32,067 nt of DNA from Bryobacterales bacterium. Lineage in GTDB: Bacteria > Acidobacteriota > Terriglobia > Bryobacterales > Bryobacteraceae. The notes under the pieces were generated by a model. It was not told the origin of the DNA. It ran no database searches and saw only the letters and a list, made by a program, of their open reading frames with translations. The stretch is from assembly GCA_003157745.1 (NCBI GenBank), contig PMKM01000085.1, forward strand, positions 9,639 to 41,705. The letters are read 5' to 3'. Below, piece by piece: positions 7,532 through 15,133 of the stretch (position 1 is its first letter; each line of letters begins with the position of its first letter). Both the position numbers and the translations under genes were made by a program.

Positions 7532-7843
7532 CTACTCGTCTTCCCCTGAGGCGACGCCGGTTTCGGGTTCGACAGGCAAGCCGCGCTCCGAGAGCAGCAG
7601 GCGGCGCAACGTGCGCAGGTTGTTCAGCAGGCGGCGGCTGGCCGTGATATGAAGATTCAGCTTGGCCAGACTGTACGACACGAGCAGCAGAGCTTCCTTG
7701 CGGCGTTCCGCGGTTTCCCGTTCGGCCAGTGCGATCTCGGCTTCCACTTCGCGCCTGGCCTCATCCAGAGCTTCGGCCAGCATAGCCACATACTCGTGAG
7801 AACCCTCGATACTATCGAACGGCGTTTCTTGTCTATTGCTCAC
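7532..7843 (-). CDS. Small charged helical protein, uncharacterised
   Basis: About 103 residues, mostly helix with coiled-coil character (AEALDEARREVEAEIALAER, ERRKEALLLVSYSLAKLNLH) followed by SRRLLNNLRTLRRLLLSERG and an acidic tail. I do not recognise a named family. I chose the GTG at 7841-7843 because a GGAAAGG sits about 8 bases upstream and the predicted N-terminus (SNRQETPFDSIEGSHEY) then starts at the conserved-looking part; an upstream TTG at 7891 would add 16 residues. It lies 82 bases after the YkgJ-type gene and could be transcribed with it. Confidence 0.7.
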   Translation of the reverse strand: MSNRQETPFDSIEGSHEYVAMLAEALDEARREVEAEIALAERETAERRKEALLLVSYSLAKLNLHITASRRLLNNLRTLRRLLLSERGLPVEPETGVASGEDE

Positions 7844-7925
7844 CTTCCACGCCTTTCCGTTCGCCAGGCCGGGAGACTTGGCGAATCTCAATCATTGTCC
7901 CACAAATGTAGGGTGACGAGGACCG

Positions 7926-8495
7926 TCACTGGTGCTGGCCGAGGGCAAGGGCGACCACGGTAGGGGCGGCGGGCTGCCCGCCAGAGACTTCCAGCAGGAA
8001 GGGAAGTTCGAGCGCGTCGGAATCGAGCTCGACCGCGCACGCGGCGATTTCCTCTTCCGTCGCGCCCGGAAAGCATAATTCGCAGGTTCCCACCGCGTCG
8101 CCGGAACGGATGGCAGGGCCGAACGTGCGGCAGGTGAGGGGTCGCGATTCATAAAGATCGCAGGTGCCGGCGGCGGGGTCGAGCGCCGGGCAGGGCTCGT
8201 CATCGCCCGCCGCCTCGGCAAGCATGCGATTGGCGGTGTCGGCGGGATACCGGCTGCGCATGCGGTCCGCCGCCCCGATGGCGCGGACGCGGACACGTGC
8301 CGCGCGCTCCGGCTCGCGCTCCGCCAGGCGGAGCAGCCCCCGGCGCAGGCGATCGGCGTCCAATCCGCTGATCTCGAACGCGCCCAGGCAGCATTCCGAG
8401 CATCCCGGCCGGCACTTCAGCCACGCCCCGGCCTTGGCGGCCGCGGCAGCCAGCGCCGCATCGACGATCTGAATCAACTCCGTGTCGCCGGCCAT
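7926..8495 (-). CDS. YkgJ family cysteine-cluster protein
   Basis: A 189-residue cytoplasmic protein with the CxxxCxxCC signature of the YkgJ/UPF0153 zinc- or iron-chelating family: C28, C32, C35 and C36 in CRPGCSECC. A second set follows in PCPALDPAAGTCDLY and RPLTCRTFGP, and a third cysteine pair in GTCELCF, so eight or nine cysteines can form a metal cluster. The C-terminal third is a helical extension. Family members are thought to bind a metal, but a reaction has not been fixed for most of them. The ATG start gives a complete N-terminal helix before the cluster. Confidence 0.85.
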   Translation of the reverse strand: MAGDTELIQIVDAALAAAAAKAGAWLKCRPGCSECCLGAFEISGLDADRLRRGLLRLAEREPERAARVRVRAIGAADRMRSRYPADTANRMLAEAAGDDEPCPALDPAAGTCDLYESRPLTCRTFGPAIRSGDAVGTCELCFPGATEEEIAACAVELDSDALELPFLLEVSGGQPAAPTVVALALGQHQ

Positions 8496-8589
8496 TAGTT
8501 AGAGGATAGCGGAAGGGGAGGCTCCGGGCGCGGAGCCGGGGGAACAAACGGCCAGCCGCGCGCGTAGAGTATGGAAGAGGTTCGCGCGC

Positions 8590-8778
8590 ATGAAGCTTCT
8601 GCTTTGGTGCATTCTGCTGGTCTTGTGCTGGCCACTGGCGTTGGCGGCGCTGGTGCTTTACCCGTTGGTGTGGTTGTTGCTGCTACCGTTTCGCGTGATT
8701 GGAATCGCGGTTGACGGGGCGCTGTCGCTAGTCTGGGCGTTGGTCACGCTGCCGGCGCGGCTCTTGCGCGCCATCTGA
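8590..8778 (+). CDS. Small membrane protein (62 residues)
   Basis: Very hydrophobic, with two predicted membrane segments: LLLWCILLVLCWPLALAALV and, after a short turn, VWLLLLPFRVIGIAVDGALS. A GGAAGAGG lies about 9 bases before the ATG. I know no named family; similar tiny membrane proteins with a Pro-rich hinge are common beside unrelated genes in acidobacteria. It stands alone between two leftward genes, so it is probably transcribed by itself. Confidence 0.65.
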   Translation: MKLLLWCILLVLCWPLALAALVLYPLVWLLLLPFRVIGIAVDGALSLVWALVTLPARLLRAI

Positions 8779-8794
8779 AAGTTGCCGCTAAACC

Positions 8795-9208
8795 CTAATT
8801 GGGCATCTGCACTTCGAAACCAGGGTGCGGGACCGGGGGGTAGTTGCGGCCCTGAGTGCGGAATTCGTAGCGTTCGATGGCGACGGCGGCGCCGCTCTCG
8901 TTGCTGCGGACCACGCAGCCGTAGATCATGAGCTTCATCGGGCAGTTGTCGTTGAGCAGGACCGGCCACGTCATCGAGAGTTCGACCGGCATGCCGGTGG
9001 TCAACATGCTCTCCGTCGAAAACCAGACGCCGCCGCTCGATATGTTTAGCGTCTTGCCGTTTCCGGTCTCGGCAATCCGTTGACCGTAAAGCATCTTGTA
9101 GCGCACTTCCTGTTCGATCTCGAAGCGGCGCTTGCCCCGCCGTTCGCGCTCGTTGCTTCGCAGGAAACTCTCGTTTTGAATCTCAATCACCCGGCACCGC
9201 CTTCTCAT
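8795..9208 (-). CDS. PilZ domain protein
   Basis: A single-domain PilZ protein. PilZ domains bind cyclic di-GMP through an arginine motif and a (D/N)xSxxG motif; here the candidates are RRGKRRFEIEQEVRY and NISSGGVWFSTE, followed by the beta-barrel strands and VVRSNESGAAVAIERYEF. It probably transmits cyclic di-GMP signals to motility, pili or polysaccharide export. The ATG at 9208 gives 137 residues. A GTG at 9190 with AGGCGG six bases upstream is an equally good start and would remove the six residues MRRRCR. Confidence 0.88.
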   Translation of the reverse strand: MRRRCRVIEIQNESFLRSNERERRGKRRFEIEQEVRYKMLYGQRIAETGNGKTLNISSGGVWFSTESMLTTGMPVELSMTWPVLLNDNCPMKLMIYGCVVRSNESGAAVAIERYEFRTQGRNYPPVPHPGFEVQMPN

Positions 9209-9415
9209 GGTGAAGGTAACCCGTTTAGGATCAATAGCTCAAGCTTGTCTTTGGTTAAGAGGGTTGCGTTAACCCCGTGACCTAGAGTTAGTCTTCACTC
9301 TTGGCCTATTCCCGGCAGTTTCAGGGTATTACGGACTCGGCCCCAAACTTCCGTACTGGGAATTGGAGGTGCTGTAAAGTGCCGAAAAAAGTTTCGGAAA
9401 TACGACAGAAAATAC

Positions 9416-9444
9416 TGGACAAACAGGTCCTAAATTGCTAATAT
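9416..9444 (+). promoter_or_regulatory. Promoter of small RNA copy 1
   Basis: TGGACA (9416-9421), a 17-base spacer, then TAATAT (9439-9444). Transcription would start near 9451. The equivalent elements before copy 2 (TAGACA, 17 bases, TATTCT) have the same spacing, and flanking bases such as GACAAAC and GCTA are shared, which supports the assignment. Confidence 0.55.
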
Positions 9445-9450
9445 TTATCT

Positions 9451-9541
9451 AACACAGACAGCATCCCTGGCGGCGAGTCCCCTCCCGCCGCCAACCCTCT
9501 GAGTGCAAGGCCCCGAGATACCCAGCTCGGGGCCTTTTAAT
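9451..9541 (+). ncRNA. Small RNA, tandem copy 1
   Basis: About 90 nucleotides with no reading frame. Hairpin 1 has the 8-bp stem TGGCGGCG/CGCCGCCA (9468-9475 with 9486-9493) and the 10-base loop AGTCCCCTCC. After a linker ending GAGTGC comes hairpin 2 (9507-9536), AAGGCCCCGAG paired with CTCGGGGCCTT, which ends in TTTTAA and acts as an intrinsic terminator. A promoter lies just upstream. The same arrangement recurs at 9739-9826. The CCCCTCC loop is complementary to a Shine-Dalgarno sequence, as in the C-rich-loop small RNAs of other phyla. I cannot tell whether it belongs to a named acidobacterial motif such as Acido-1. Confidence 0.7.
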
Positions 9542-9703
9542 TTGTCAGGCCTAGCTGCCAGCAACCGTTTCCCAGGCAACCTCCTCCGAACGGAGTGTAA
9601 CAATCTGCCGTCTAAATCTCTCCCGATGGCATGCCGGAGTAGTACTAATGGGACTTCGCCTCGGCGTAGAGACGAATTTGCCGTCGAATTTTCATTTGGA
9701 TTA

Positions 9704-9732
9704 TAGACAAACGGATCTGAAACAGCTATTCT
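9704..9732 (+). promoter_or_regulatory. Promoter of small RNA copy 2
   Basis: TAGACA (9704-9709), a 17-base spacer and TATTCT (9727-9732), placing the start of transcription near 9739. The hexamers differ from those of copy 1 but the geometry is identical, so the two RNAs may be expressed at different levels. Confidence 0.5.
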
Positions 9733-9738
9733 AAGGTC

Positions 9739-9826
9739 AATACAGACAGCATCCTTGGCGGCGAGTCCCCTCCCGCCGCCACTCTCTGAGTGCAAGGCCC
9801 CAGGTTACCCAACTTGGGGCCTTTAA
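9739..9826 (+). ncRNA. Small RNA, tandem copy 2
   Basis: Same architecture as copy 1. Hairpin 1 is TGGCGGCG/CGCCGCCA (9756-9763 with 9774-9781) with the identical loop AGTCCCCTCC. The terminator stem is AAGGCCCCAGGTT/AACTTGGGGCCTT (9794-9806 with 9811-9823), loop ACCC. Against copy 1, pair 9 changes from G-C to A-U, pair 10 from A-U to G-U, and pair 12 from an A-G mismatch to U-A: base pairing is kept while sequence changes. The intervening 9541-9700 shows no coding or structural signal. Confidence 0.7.
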
Positions 9827-10111
9827 CATTTCTGACGGCATTGCAAAACCTCGCCGCATCCGGAATCCCCGTCAAAGGCTGCGCTGGGAATTTCGCTTCA
9901 CAGCCGTTCGGAGACACCGGGGAGTACCCCAAGAAGACTCGCTTCAGTTGTCCGCGCCTACAATATGTCGATCCGTGACCGGCTCCGGTCTTGCGGGTTT
10001 GGATTGCAGCCCCGAAGCGACGGAATTTGGGCGACGTCCGGTCATGGCACAACCGCGTACCCGGTGCGATGGGCGACGGACCGGTACCCGGGGACGAAGG
10101 GGGGCGTCTCG
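9827..10111. other. Gene-free stretch after the small RNAs
   Basis: Short frames are open on both strands but none has a ribosome-binding site, a domain or a signal peptide. I see no hairpin with a U-run and no repeat of other parts of the window here. Confidence 0.4.
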
Positions 10112-10831
10112 CTAAGGCTCAAGCGTCAGCGTGGCCTTGCCAGCGGCGCCCGAATACAGCAACTCGATCGTACGAATCTTCTGGATCTTGCCGGTGTACG
10201 AAAAGAAAATCAGTCCGGCCACCGGCAAAGCGCGGTCGCCTTCGGGCAACGCGGCCTTCTGCACGCGCTGGTGCAGTACGCGCTGCACTTCGAGCGGAAC
10301 CCGGATCACCGGTGGCGGATCCTGGTCCTGGCCGCCGCCGGTTTTCAAACCCGACGACGACGGCTTCGGCGCCTTCTCCTCTTCGCGGTCGACCAGGTTG
10401 GGATGCTCCTTTGAGACCACCGGCTCCGGCGGTACCCACTCGGGATCCTTGACGTTCGCGAGCACAGCCCCATACGGCAGGGCGGGCACCGTCTTCTTCC
10501 CGTTGATGCGGAGCGAAAAGTCCTCGTAGGACAGCTTGGCCCGCGCACCCGCCGGCCCGAAGAAAGCCGCCTCGACCGACACGTACTCCTCTGTGGTCAG
10601 GTTCCCTTGCAGGGTGGGGACGGCGTGTCCATGGAATTCGGCGGCCATCGTCAGCTTGCCTGCCTCGGCCTGATCCGGGTAGTCCGCCGCAGTGGATCTG
10701 GGCGGTAGGCCCTTAATGTCGATTGGCAGGTCCTTGCCTGGCGGGGTCTTGCCCGGTGGGTTTTGCCCTTGCAGACACAAGCAGACGGCGACCACCGGGA
10801 TACCGATTTTCAATACGGGGAGAAATCGCAT
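10112..10831 (-). CDS. Secreted protein, uncharacterised
   Basis: A 239-residue protein with a signal peptide (MRFLPVLKIGIPVVAVCLCL, cleavage probably near QG-QN), so it is exported. A proline-rich linker with the repeated PPGK motif follows, then a beta-rich domain (KLTMAAEFHGHAVP, EEYVSVEAAFFGP, YEDFSLRINGKK), a second Pro/Lys/Ser-rich linker and a C-terminal strand-rich segment (GLIFFSYTGKIQKIRTIELL). I recognise it only as a type of acidobacterial exported protein without known function. It lies 49 bases downstream of tatA and is the last gene of the leftward cluster. Confidence 0.75.
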   Translation of the reverse strand: MRFLPVLKIGIPVVAVCLCLQGQNPPGKTPPGKDLPIDIKGLPPRSTAADYPDQAEAGKLTMAAEFHGHAVPTLQGNLTTEEYVSVEAAFFGPAGARAKLSYEDFSLRINGKKTVPALPYGAVLANVKDPEWVPPEPVVSKEHPNLVDREEEKAPKPSSSGLKTGGGQDQDPPPVIRVPLEVQRVLHQRVQKAALPEGDRALPVAGLIFFSYTGKIQKIRTIELLYSGAAGKATLTLEP

Positions 10832-10880
10832 TCCAGCTAAGAAGCTAGCATATTCGGGCGCGCCGATGCGGCGGAACAGC

Positions 10881-11063
10881 CTAGCCGATTTTGGTGTCCT
10901 TGGAGGCCTCCGGCGGAGGCGGCTCCTTCAAGGAGTCCTTGAAGCCGCGAATCCCTTGGGCCAGCCCCTTGCCGAGCTCGGGCAGTTTCGACGGCCCGAA
11001 AAACAGCAGGCAAATACCCAGGATCAAAAGCAGATGCTGGGGCCGTAACAGATCCTCAATCAT
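10881..11063 (-). CDS. tatA: Sec-independent translocase protein TatA/TatE
   Basis: A 60-residue protein with the classic TatA layout: one N-terminal membrane helix (QHLLLILGICLLFFGP), the FGPSKLPELGKGL hinge, and an amphipathic helix AQGIRGFKDSLKE followed by a short polar tail. TatA oligomers form the pore that exports folded proteins with a twin-arginine signal. TatB and TatC are not in the window. The old-yellow-enzyme homologue at 17261 has an RR signal and is a possible client. It sits between the PH-domain gene and the secreted protein in one leftward cluster. Confidence 0.93.
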   Translation of the reverse strand: MIEDLLRPQHLLLILGICLLFFGPSKLPELGKGLAQGIRGFKDSLKEPPPPEASKDTKIG

Positions 11064-11132
11064 TATGGGCTCTCCACTTGCAAGATAACACAGTTTCGCT
11101 GTCCGCGCCGCCGGAATTCGGTTGGCGGGGCT

Positions 11133-11588
11133 CTACACCGGCCCGGCAGACGGCCCCGGCTGCGCGCGGTTCAGGATCTCCTCGGCCAGCCTGTGCGGGT
11201 CGTCCACATGGCCGAGCGTCAGACGGCTGGCTTCTCCGGCGGTCTCGATCGATAGATCGCCCACGTTGAAGATGCGTTGCGCCATGCGCTGCTCGACGCG
11301 CACATCCTGAACTTTGGAAAGCTGAATGGTGCGCGTGGTCCTGGCCGCGATTCCAGTCTCGTAGCGCAGCCGGTCCGCCGTCACCACCGTCTTCGACGCT
11401 TCGCGGCGCACCCACCGCGCGGCCGGCCACAGCAGCACCAGCGGCGGCAGAATCATCACCCAGTGCGACGGAATGTAGCTTTGCCACGACGCCAGATAGG
11501 CGATCTCCAAGCCCAGAAACACGATGGTGGCCGCGATCGTGCCGGCCTTCAGGAACTTTGTGGTGGGACGAATGACGATGTCAGGCAT
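11133..11588 (-). CDS. PH-domain membrane protein (bPH2 type)
   Basis: A 151-residue protein with two membrane segments near the N-terminus (GTIAATIVFLGLEIAYLASW and VMILPPLVLLWPAARWV) followed by a bacterial pleckstrin-homology domain: VVTADRLRYETGIAARTTRT, IQLSKVQDVRVEQRMAQRIF, VGDLSIETAG. This order is that of YdbS/YdbT-like bPH2 proteins, whose job is unclear; some act in membrane stress or lipid interaction. The gene follows the HTH gene by 78 bases and precedes tatA by 69. Confidence 0.85.
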   Translation of the reverse strand: MPDIVIRPTTKFLKAGTIAATIVFLGLEIAYLASWQSYIPSHWVMILPPLVLLWPAARWVRREASKTVVTADRLRYETGIAARTTRTIQLSKVQDVRVEQRMAQRIFNVGDLSIETAGEASRLTLGHVDDPHRLAEEILNRAQPGPSAGPV

Positions 11589-11666
11589 GGATGCTGCGCT
11601 CTCCCGAGCGATTATTGTACCGCGCCCGGGAGCGCCAGTCGGAAAGGAAGGAAACCGCGCGCTCCC

Positions 11667-12041
11667 TCACGCCTCCCGGCGTTTACTCGCGTGCAACGGC
11701 TCGTCCGGGGTTAACCCGAGGATGGAATGCACCGCATCCCGCACGCGCTTCTTCCACCTCTCCGGCTCGGACGCGGCCGCCCGCGGCGCTTCCCGCGGCG
11801 CGAAAGCACTGTGGTAATACTCGATCAGGGCGCCATCGTTATCGTCCACGGCCCGCGCGTATTGCCGAATGTAGCTTTCGCTATATACGCCGCCGGGCAG
11901 TTTCTGAAATGCGCCGCACTCGATGGCTTCGAGGTAACGCAGATTGATCTTAGTCGCCGTCGCAATCTGGGCGAGCGAGAGCCCCTTTGCCGTTCGGCGT
12001 TCCAGTAACTCCCGCGGCATCTCGATCCCGGCCGATGTCAT
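11667..12041 (-). CDS. Helix-turn-helix protein, RodZ-like N-terminal domain
   Basis: A 124-residue protein with an HTH of the RodZ/HTH_25 type: LLERRTAKGLSLAQIATATK, then INLRYLEAIECGAFQKLPGG and VYSESYIRQYARAV. RodZ normally continues into a membrane helix and periplasmic domain; here only a short basic helical tail follows (ERWKKRVRDAVHSILG), so it is either a cytoplasmic regulator or a reduced RodZ. It is the first gene behind the promoter at 12143-12170. MPRELLERR at 12020 is a possible alternative start. Confidence 0.8.
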   Translation of the reverse strand: MTSAGIEMPRELLERRTAKGLSLAQIATATKINLRYLEAIECGAFQKLPGGVYSESYIRQYARAVDDNDGALIEYYHSAFAPREAPRAAASEPERWKKRVRDAVHSILGLTPDEPLHASKRREA

Positions 12042-12142
12042 GCCCGGAGTTACTGCACGTTCGATGCAAAACCGGCGTCGGTTGCCATATGGGGAGTTAC
12101 GAACCTACGGCCTCAGCCCAGCGCATTTGTTACGCGGGAGTT

Positions 12143-12170
12143 TTTATACACGCCGAGCTTCTCATGTAAA
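12143..12170 (-). promoter_or_regulatory. Promoter of the HTH-PH-tatA cluster
   Basis: On the minus strand TTTACA (12170-12165), a 16-base spacer and TATAAA (12148-12143) match the sigma-70 consensus at five of six positions each, the best promoter in the window. Transcription would begin near 12136, leaving a leader of about 95 bases. Two copies of GTAACTCC (minus strand, near 12049-12056 and 12092-12100) lie in that leader and could be binding sites for the HTH protein; this last point is speculative. Confidence 0.6.
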
Positions 12171-12273
12171 TCTTGGGTTCTTGATCGACAACACGCGACT
12201 ACTTACTAGAGCCAACTATCCCAGCGTGCCGCTGCCTGAGTAAGTAGGTTAGTCGAGACTTCCCGCTGCTTGC

Positions 12274-14157
12274 CTACGGCTCAATCGCGATCTGCACGTG
12301 GTTGCTCTCCTGGCCGTCGGCGCTCAAATGCAGTTCGGCGGTGCCGGCGTTGGTGAGGGCGGGGAGTTGCGCTTCAACGACGTAGAAACCGATGTAGCCC
12401 GGCGCTAGGGTGGCGCGCGTGATGTCGAGCGGCACTCCGTCGAGAAAAACCTTCACCGGCGCGACCACCGCCGGCGGGCTATCGAGCGGCGCCGGCACGC
12501 CGGTCGGCCAGTTTGGCTGAACCTTGCCGAGGCCGGTCGAGAGAATCTTGATGCGTCCGCTCGAATGGGCCGCGTTGCGCCCGTCGAGCGGCAGGTCGCT
12601 ATCGGCATCGAACAACGCCGCGGCGCCGTCGTGCGAGACCAGGATGGCCGGCGAAACCGGCTGCACGGCGACTGGAATCGCGAAGCTGCCGGCCGCGGTT
12701 TCAAGTGCCAGCCCCACGCTGGGGCCGACCGCTTCGAAGGGAACCTGCACTTGCGATTCGCCCTCGGCCGCGGCCAGCACCGGGAATTCCAGGTTGGCGC
12801 CGCTGGCGCGGCTCACCTGCGCTCCCACCACGCTCAGCAGCGAACCGGGCGCCGCGGGACGTGTGCTGAAATCGGCCGCATTGACGATGCGCGGCGCGCG
12901 GAGGCGGTGCGGCGCCGCCGTCGCATACACGCCGTAACCGTCCAGCGCGGCGTAAAGCTGCACGCCCGCCGCATCCAAACGCACATCATAGGCGGCTGCC
13001 GCGGGGAGCTTCGCCGACAGGTTCACCCAGTTCACCGCGCTGGCGCTCGCGTTCTCCAGGTCCGCCACGCCGTAAAACACGCCCGCGTCGGTGGCCACGT
13101 AAACCGCTCCCGCCGCGCGGTCGGCCGCGACCGAATGTGCCGGCCGGTTGGGCAGGTTGAAATCGAGCGCGTCCCAGAAGCCGCCGCCGTTGGTGGTGCG
13201 CACGACGTGCGGCCCGTTGCCGGCGAGCGCCGCCAGCGCCACGCGCGGTTCGGTGGAATCGGCGAAGATCCGCTCCACTCGCCCACCGCCGGCCTGCCAA
13301 GCCGGGGCGGGGAACGTGCGTCCGCCATCCACCGAAACCCATATGCGGCCGTCCGCCGATCCCGCGTACACCGTGCCGCCCGCCTGTGCCACGGCCGTGA
13401 TCTCGGTCTGCAGCCGGCTCGAATACAGCTCCGCGCGCACAGCCTCGGCCGAAACCGCGTCCACCGGTTGCCACAGCGAGCCGCCCGGCGGCAACTCGAG
13501 CGCGCCCAGGTTCTCCACTTCGACAATCGTTCCCGACGTTCCGGCCACGGTGGAGACGATCCGCCGCACCGGAAGATTGGGCAATCCCTGGTTCAGCGCC
13601 GTCCAGGAAAGTCCGCCATCGAGCGAACGCCACACGCCAAAGTCGTTGGCGGCGATCAATTGCCCGGCATCGGCCGGCGAAACCGCCACGCTGTTCACCC
13701 CGTCCCCGATCACCGACCGGGCACCGGACGCGGTCAGGTTCTCCCACGAGTGGCCACCATCGTCGGAGCGATAGAGGTGCCTGCCCAAAGCGAAGATCGC
13801 ATCCGAACTGGACGCCGCGTAGATAATTCGCGCCGCGGCTTCCGGCAGCCGTGCCGCCGTGCCTGGCCGTGCGGACGGTGGGTCCGCTGCAGCCGCCAGG
13901 GTCCACGTCTCGAAATCGGCCGTCGCGAACACCACGCCCGAGGCGGATCGCGCATAGAGCACCCCGCCCCCCGGCGAGAACCAGACCTGCGCCACGGGGC
14001 CAGTGGCAGGGCCGGCCAGTTGCAAATCGGCGGCGGCGCTCCCTACCTTGCGCCACGCCGGCGCCGCCTGGGCGAACACCGCCGCGCCGGCGAGAAGAAT
14101 CGCGGCGAACCGAAATGAAACGGGGAGTGTTCCTTTATGACACACTGGCGATCCCAT
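12274..14157 (-). CDS. Secreted beta-propeller protein with TIGR03437 C-terminal domain
   Basis: A 627-residue exported protein. A signal peptide (RFAAILLAGAAVFAQA) is followed by sialidase-type beta-propeller repeats with Asp-box motifs: YRSDDGGHSWENL, WRSLDGGLSWTAL, WVSVDGGRTFPAP and VRTTNGGGFWDAL. From about residue 418 (PRIVNAADFSTRPAAPGSLL to the end) it has the TIGR03437 domain, which marks large secreted proteins in Solibacter-like acidobacteria. Its role is unknown; a surface or matrix protein that binds carbohydrate or protein is plausible. The ATG has only a weak ribosome-binding site, and a GTG four codons in is possible. Confidence 0.88.
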   Translation of the reverse strand: MGSPVCHKGTLPVSFRFAAILLAGAAVFAQAAPAWRKVGSAAADLQLAGPATGPVAQVWFSPGGGVLYARSASGVVFATADFETWTLAAAADPPSARPGTAARLPEAAARIIYAASSSDAIFALGRHLYRSDDGGHSWENLTASGARSVIGDGVNSVAVSPADAGQLIAANDFGVWRSLDGGLSWTALNQGLPNLPVRRIVSTVAGTSGTIVEVENLGALELPPGGSLWQPVDAVSAEAVRAELYSSRLQTEITAVAQAGGTVYAGSADGRIWVSVDGGRTFPAPAWQAGGGRVERIFADSTEPRVALAALAGNGPHVVRTTNGGGFWDALDFNLPNRPAHSVAADRAAGAVYVATDAGVFYGVADLENASASAVNWVNLSAKLPAAAAYDVRLDAAGVQLYAALDGYGVYATAAPHRLRAPRIVNAADFSTRPAAPGSLLSVVGAQVSRASGANLEFPVLAAAEGESQVQVPFEAVGPSVGLALETAAGSFAIPVAVQPVSPAILVSHDGAAALFDADSDLPLDGRNAAHSSGRIKILSTGLGKVQPNWPTGVPAPLDSPPAVVAPVKVFLDGVPLDITRATLAPGYIGFYVVEAQLPALTNAGTAELHLSADGQESNHVQIAIEP

Positions 14158-14258
14158 TTTAGCTCAACTCGCGATCTGGAAAAATCATCAACTGCCTGAT
14201 ATCACTCGATTTGTGAAGCGACCTCGTTTGCGGCACGATATGTGCATTGCAAGTTTAG

Positions 14259-14267
14259 TGCTAGAAT
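14259..14267 (+). promoter_or_regulatory. Possible extended -10 promoter for the FecR-domain gene
   Basis: TG-C-TAGAAT is an extended -10 element about 57 bases before the start codon. No good -35 hexamer is visible, which is acceptable for extended -10 promoters, but the support is limited. Confidence 0.3.
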
Positions 14268-14323
14268 TGGGAGGAAAATCTCGGGCGGGCTTGGTTTAGA
14301 GTTTCATGTCCCGAGGTCTTGAT

Positions 14324-15097
14324 ATGGCGCGGCGCTGGAACTACATGCGGTACCTGTCTACGCTGTTGCTGACGGCAATGGTCGTCGTGCCGGCGGCGAC
14401 GCTCCACGCCCAGGACGAAGGCGTGGCGACGGTCCTGGTGCAAGTCAACCAGGTTTCCGTGTTGGATAATTCCGGTTACGTGAAGCCGCTTTCGGTGGGC
14501 GACCACTTGCGCCAGCACGAAACCGTGATTACCGGCCCCGATGGCTACGCCCGTTTCCAACTCTCCGACGGCAGCATTTTTGAGGTGTATTCGAACTCGA
14601 AGGTGGTGTTCCGCGAGACTCCTGGCCTCACCGACCTGCTCGACCTGTTCATCGGACGGGTGAAAGTGTTTATCGAACACTCCAAGGGTCCGAATCCGAA
14701 GGATGTCAAGACGCCCACGGCGGTGATTTCCGTCCGCGGCACCGTGTTTGACGTGGCCGTGCAGGACGCCGACGGAACCACGTTCGTGACCTTGGATGAC
14801 GGCGTGGTGGACGTGCGCAATCTGACCGCGCCCGGACCGTCCGTGCTCCTCAAGCCCGGCGATTCCATTCTCATCGAACCGAACAAGCCGCTGATGCCGC
14901 TACAGATCAACCAGCACGCAGCCATGCGCTTCGTTCTGAAAGCCGCCGAGCAGGCGGTGGCCCAGGTGCTATTCGGCGGACGCGGCGGCCTGGGAGTCGG
15001 TTCCGTCGGCGTTGGCCCACAGGGCGACAAGGGTCATCCCGGCGGCAGCACTGGCACTGGATCGGGCGGACCGTCCGCGCCTGCTCCCAGCCACTGA
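14324..15097 (+). CDS. FecR-domain exported protein
   Basis: About 257 residues. The signal peptide (MRYLSTLLLTAMVVVPAATL, cleavage near HAQ) is followed by a FecR-type beta domain: VGDHLRQHETVITGPDGYAR, FQLSDGSIFEVYSNSKVVFR, VKTPTAVISVRGTVFDVAV, and DDGVVDVRNL. Stand-alone FecR domains of this type are common in acidobacteria and probably bind peptidoglycan or another surface polymer; there is no cognate FecI sigma or TonB receptor beside it. The tail is Gly/Ser-rich (GGRGGLGVGSVGVGPQG, GGSTGTGSGG) and may be a surface linker. ATG 14324 was chosen for its GAGG 7 bases upstream; ATG 14306 lacks one. Confidence 0.85.
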   Translation: MARRWNYMRYLSTLLLTAMVVVPAATLHAQDEGVATVLVQVNQVSVLDNSGYVKPLSVGDHLRQHETVITGPDGYARFQLSDGSIFEVYSNSKVVFRETPGLTDLLDLFIGRVKVFIEHSKGPNPKDVKTPTAVISVRGTVFDVAVQDADGTTFVTLDDGVVDVRNLTAPGPSVLLKPGDSILIEPNKPLMPLQINQHAAMRFVLKAAEQAVAQVLFGGRGGLGVGSVGVGPQGDKGHPGGSTGTGSGGPSAPAPSH

Positions 15098-15133
15098 GCC
15101 GCCATTCTCGTGGTTCCGTCAGTCGCGCGTGGC

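Noticed and set aside
9445-10052. Minus-strand frames with repeated ArgGly and CTQRV segments
   Set aside because: They are antisense of the two small RNAs; the repeated residues simply reflect the duplicated hairpins.
12565-14118. 517-residue open frame on the plus strand
   Set aside because: It is the antisense of the beta-propeller/TIGR03437 gene; composition is Arg/His/Gly-rich with no domain, as expected for GC-rich DNA.
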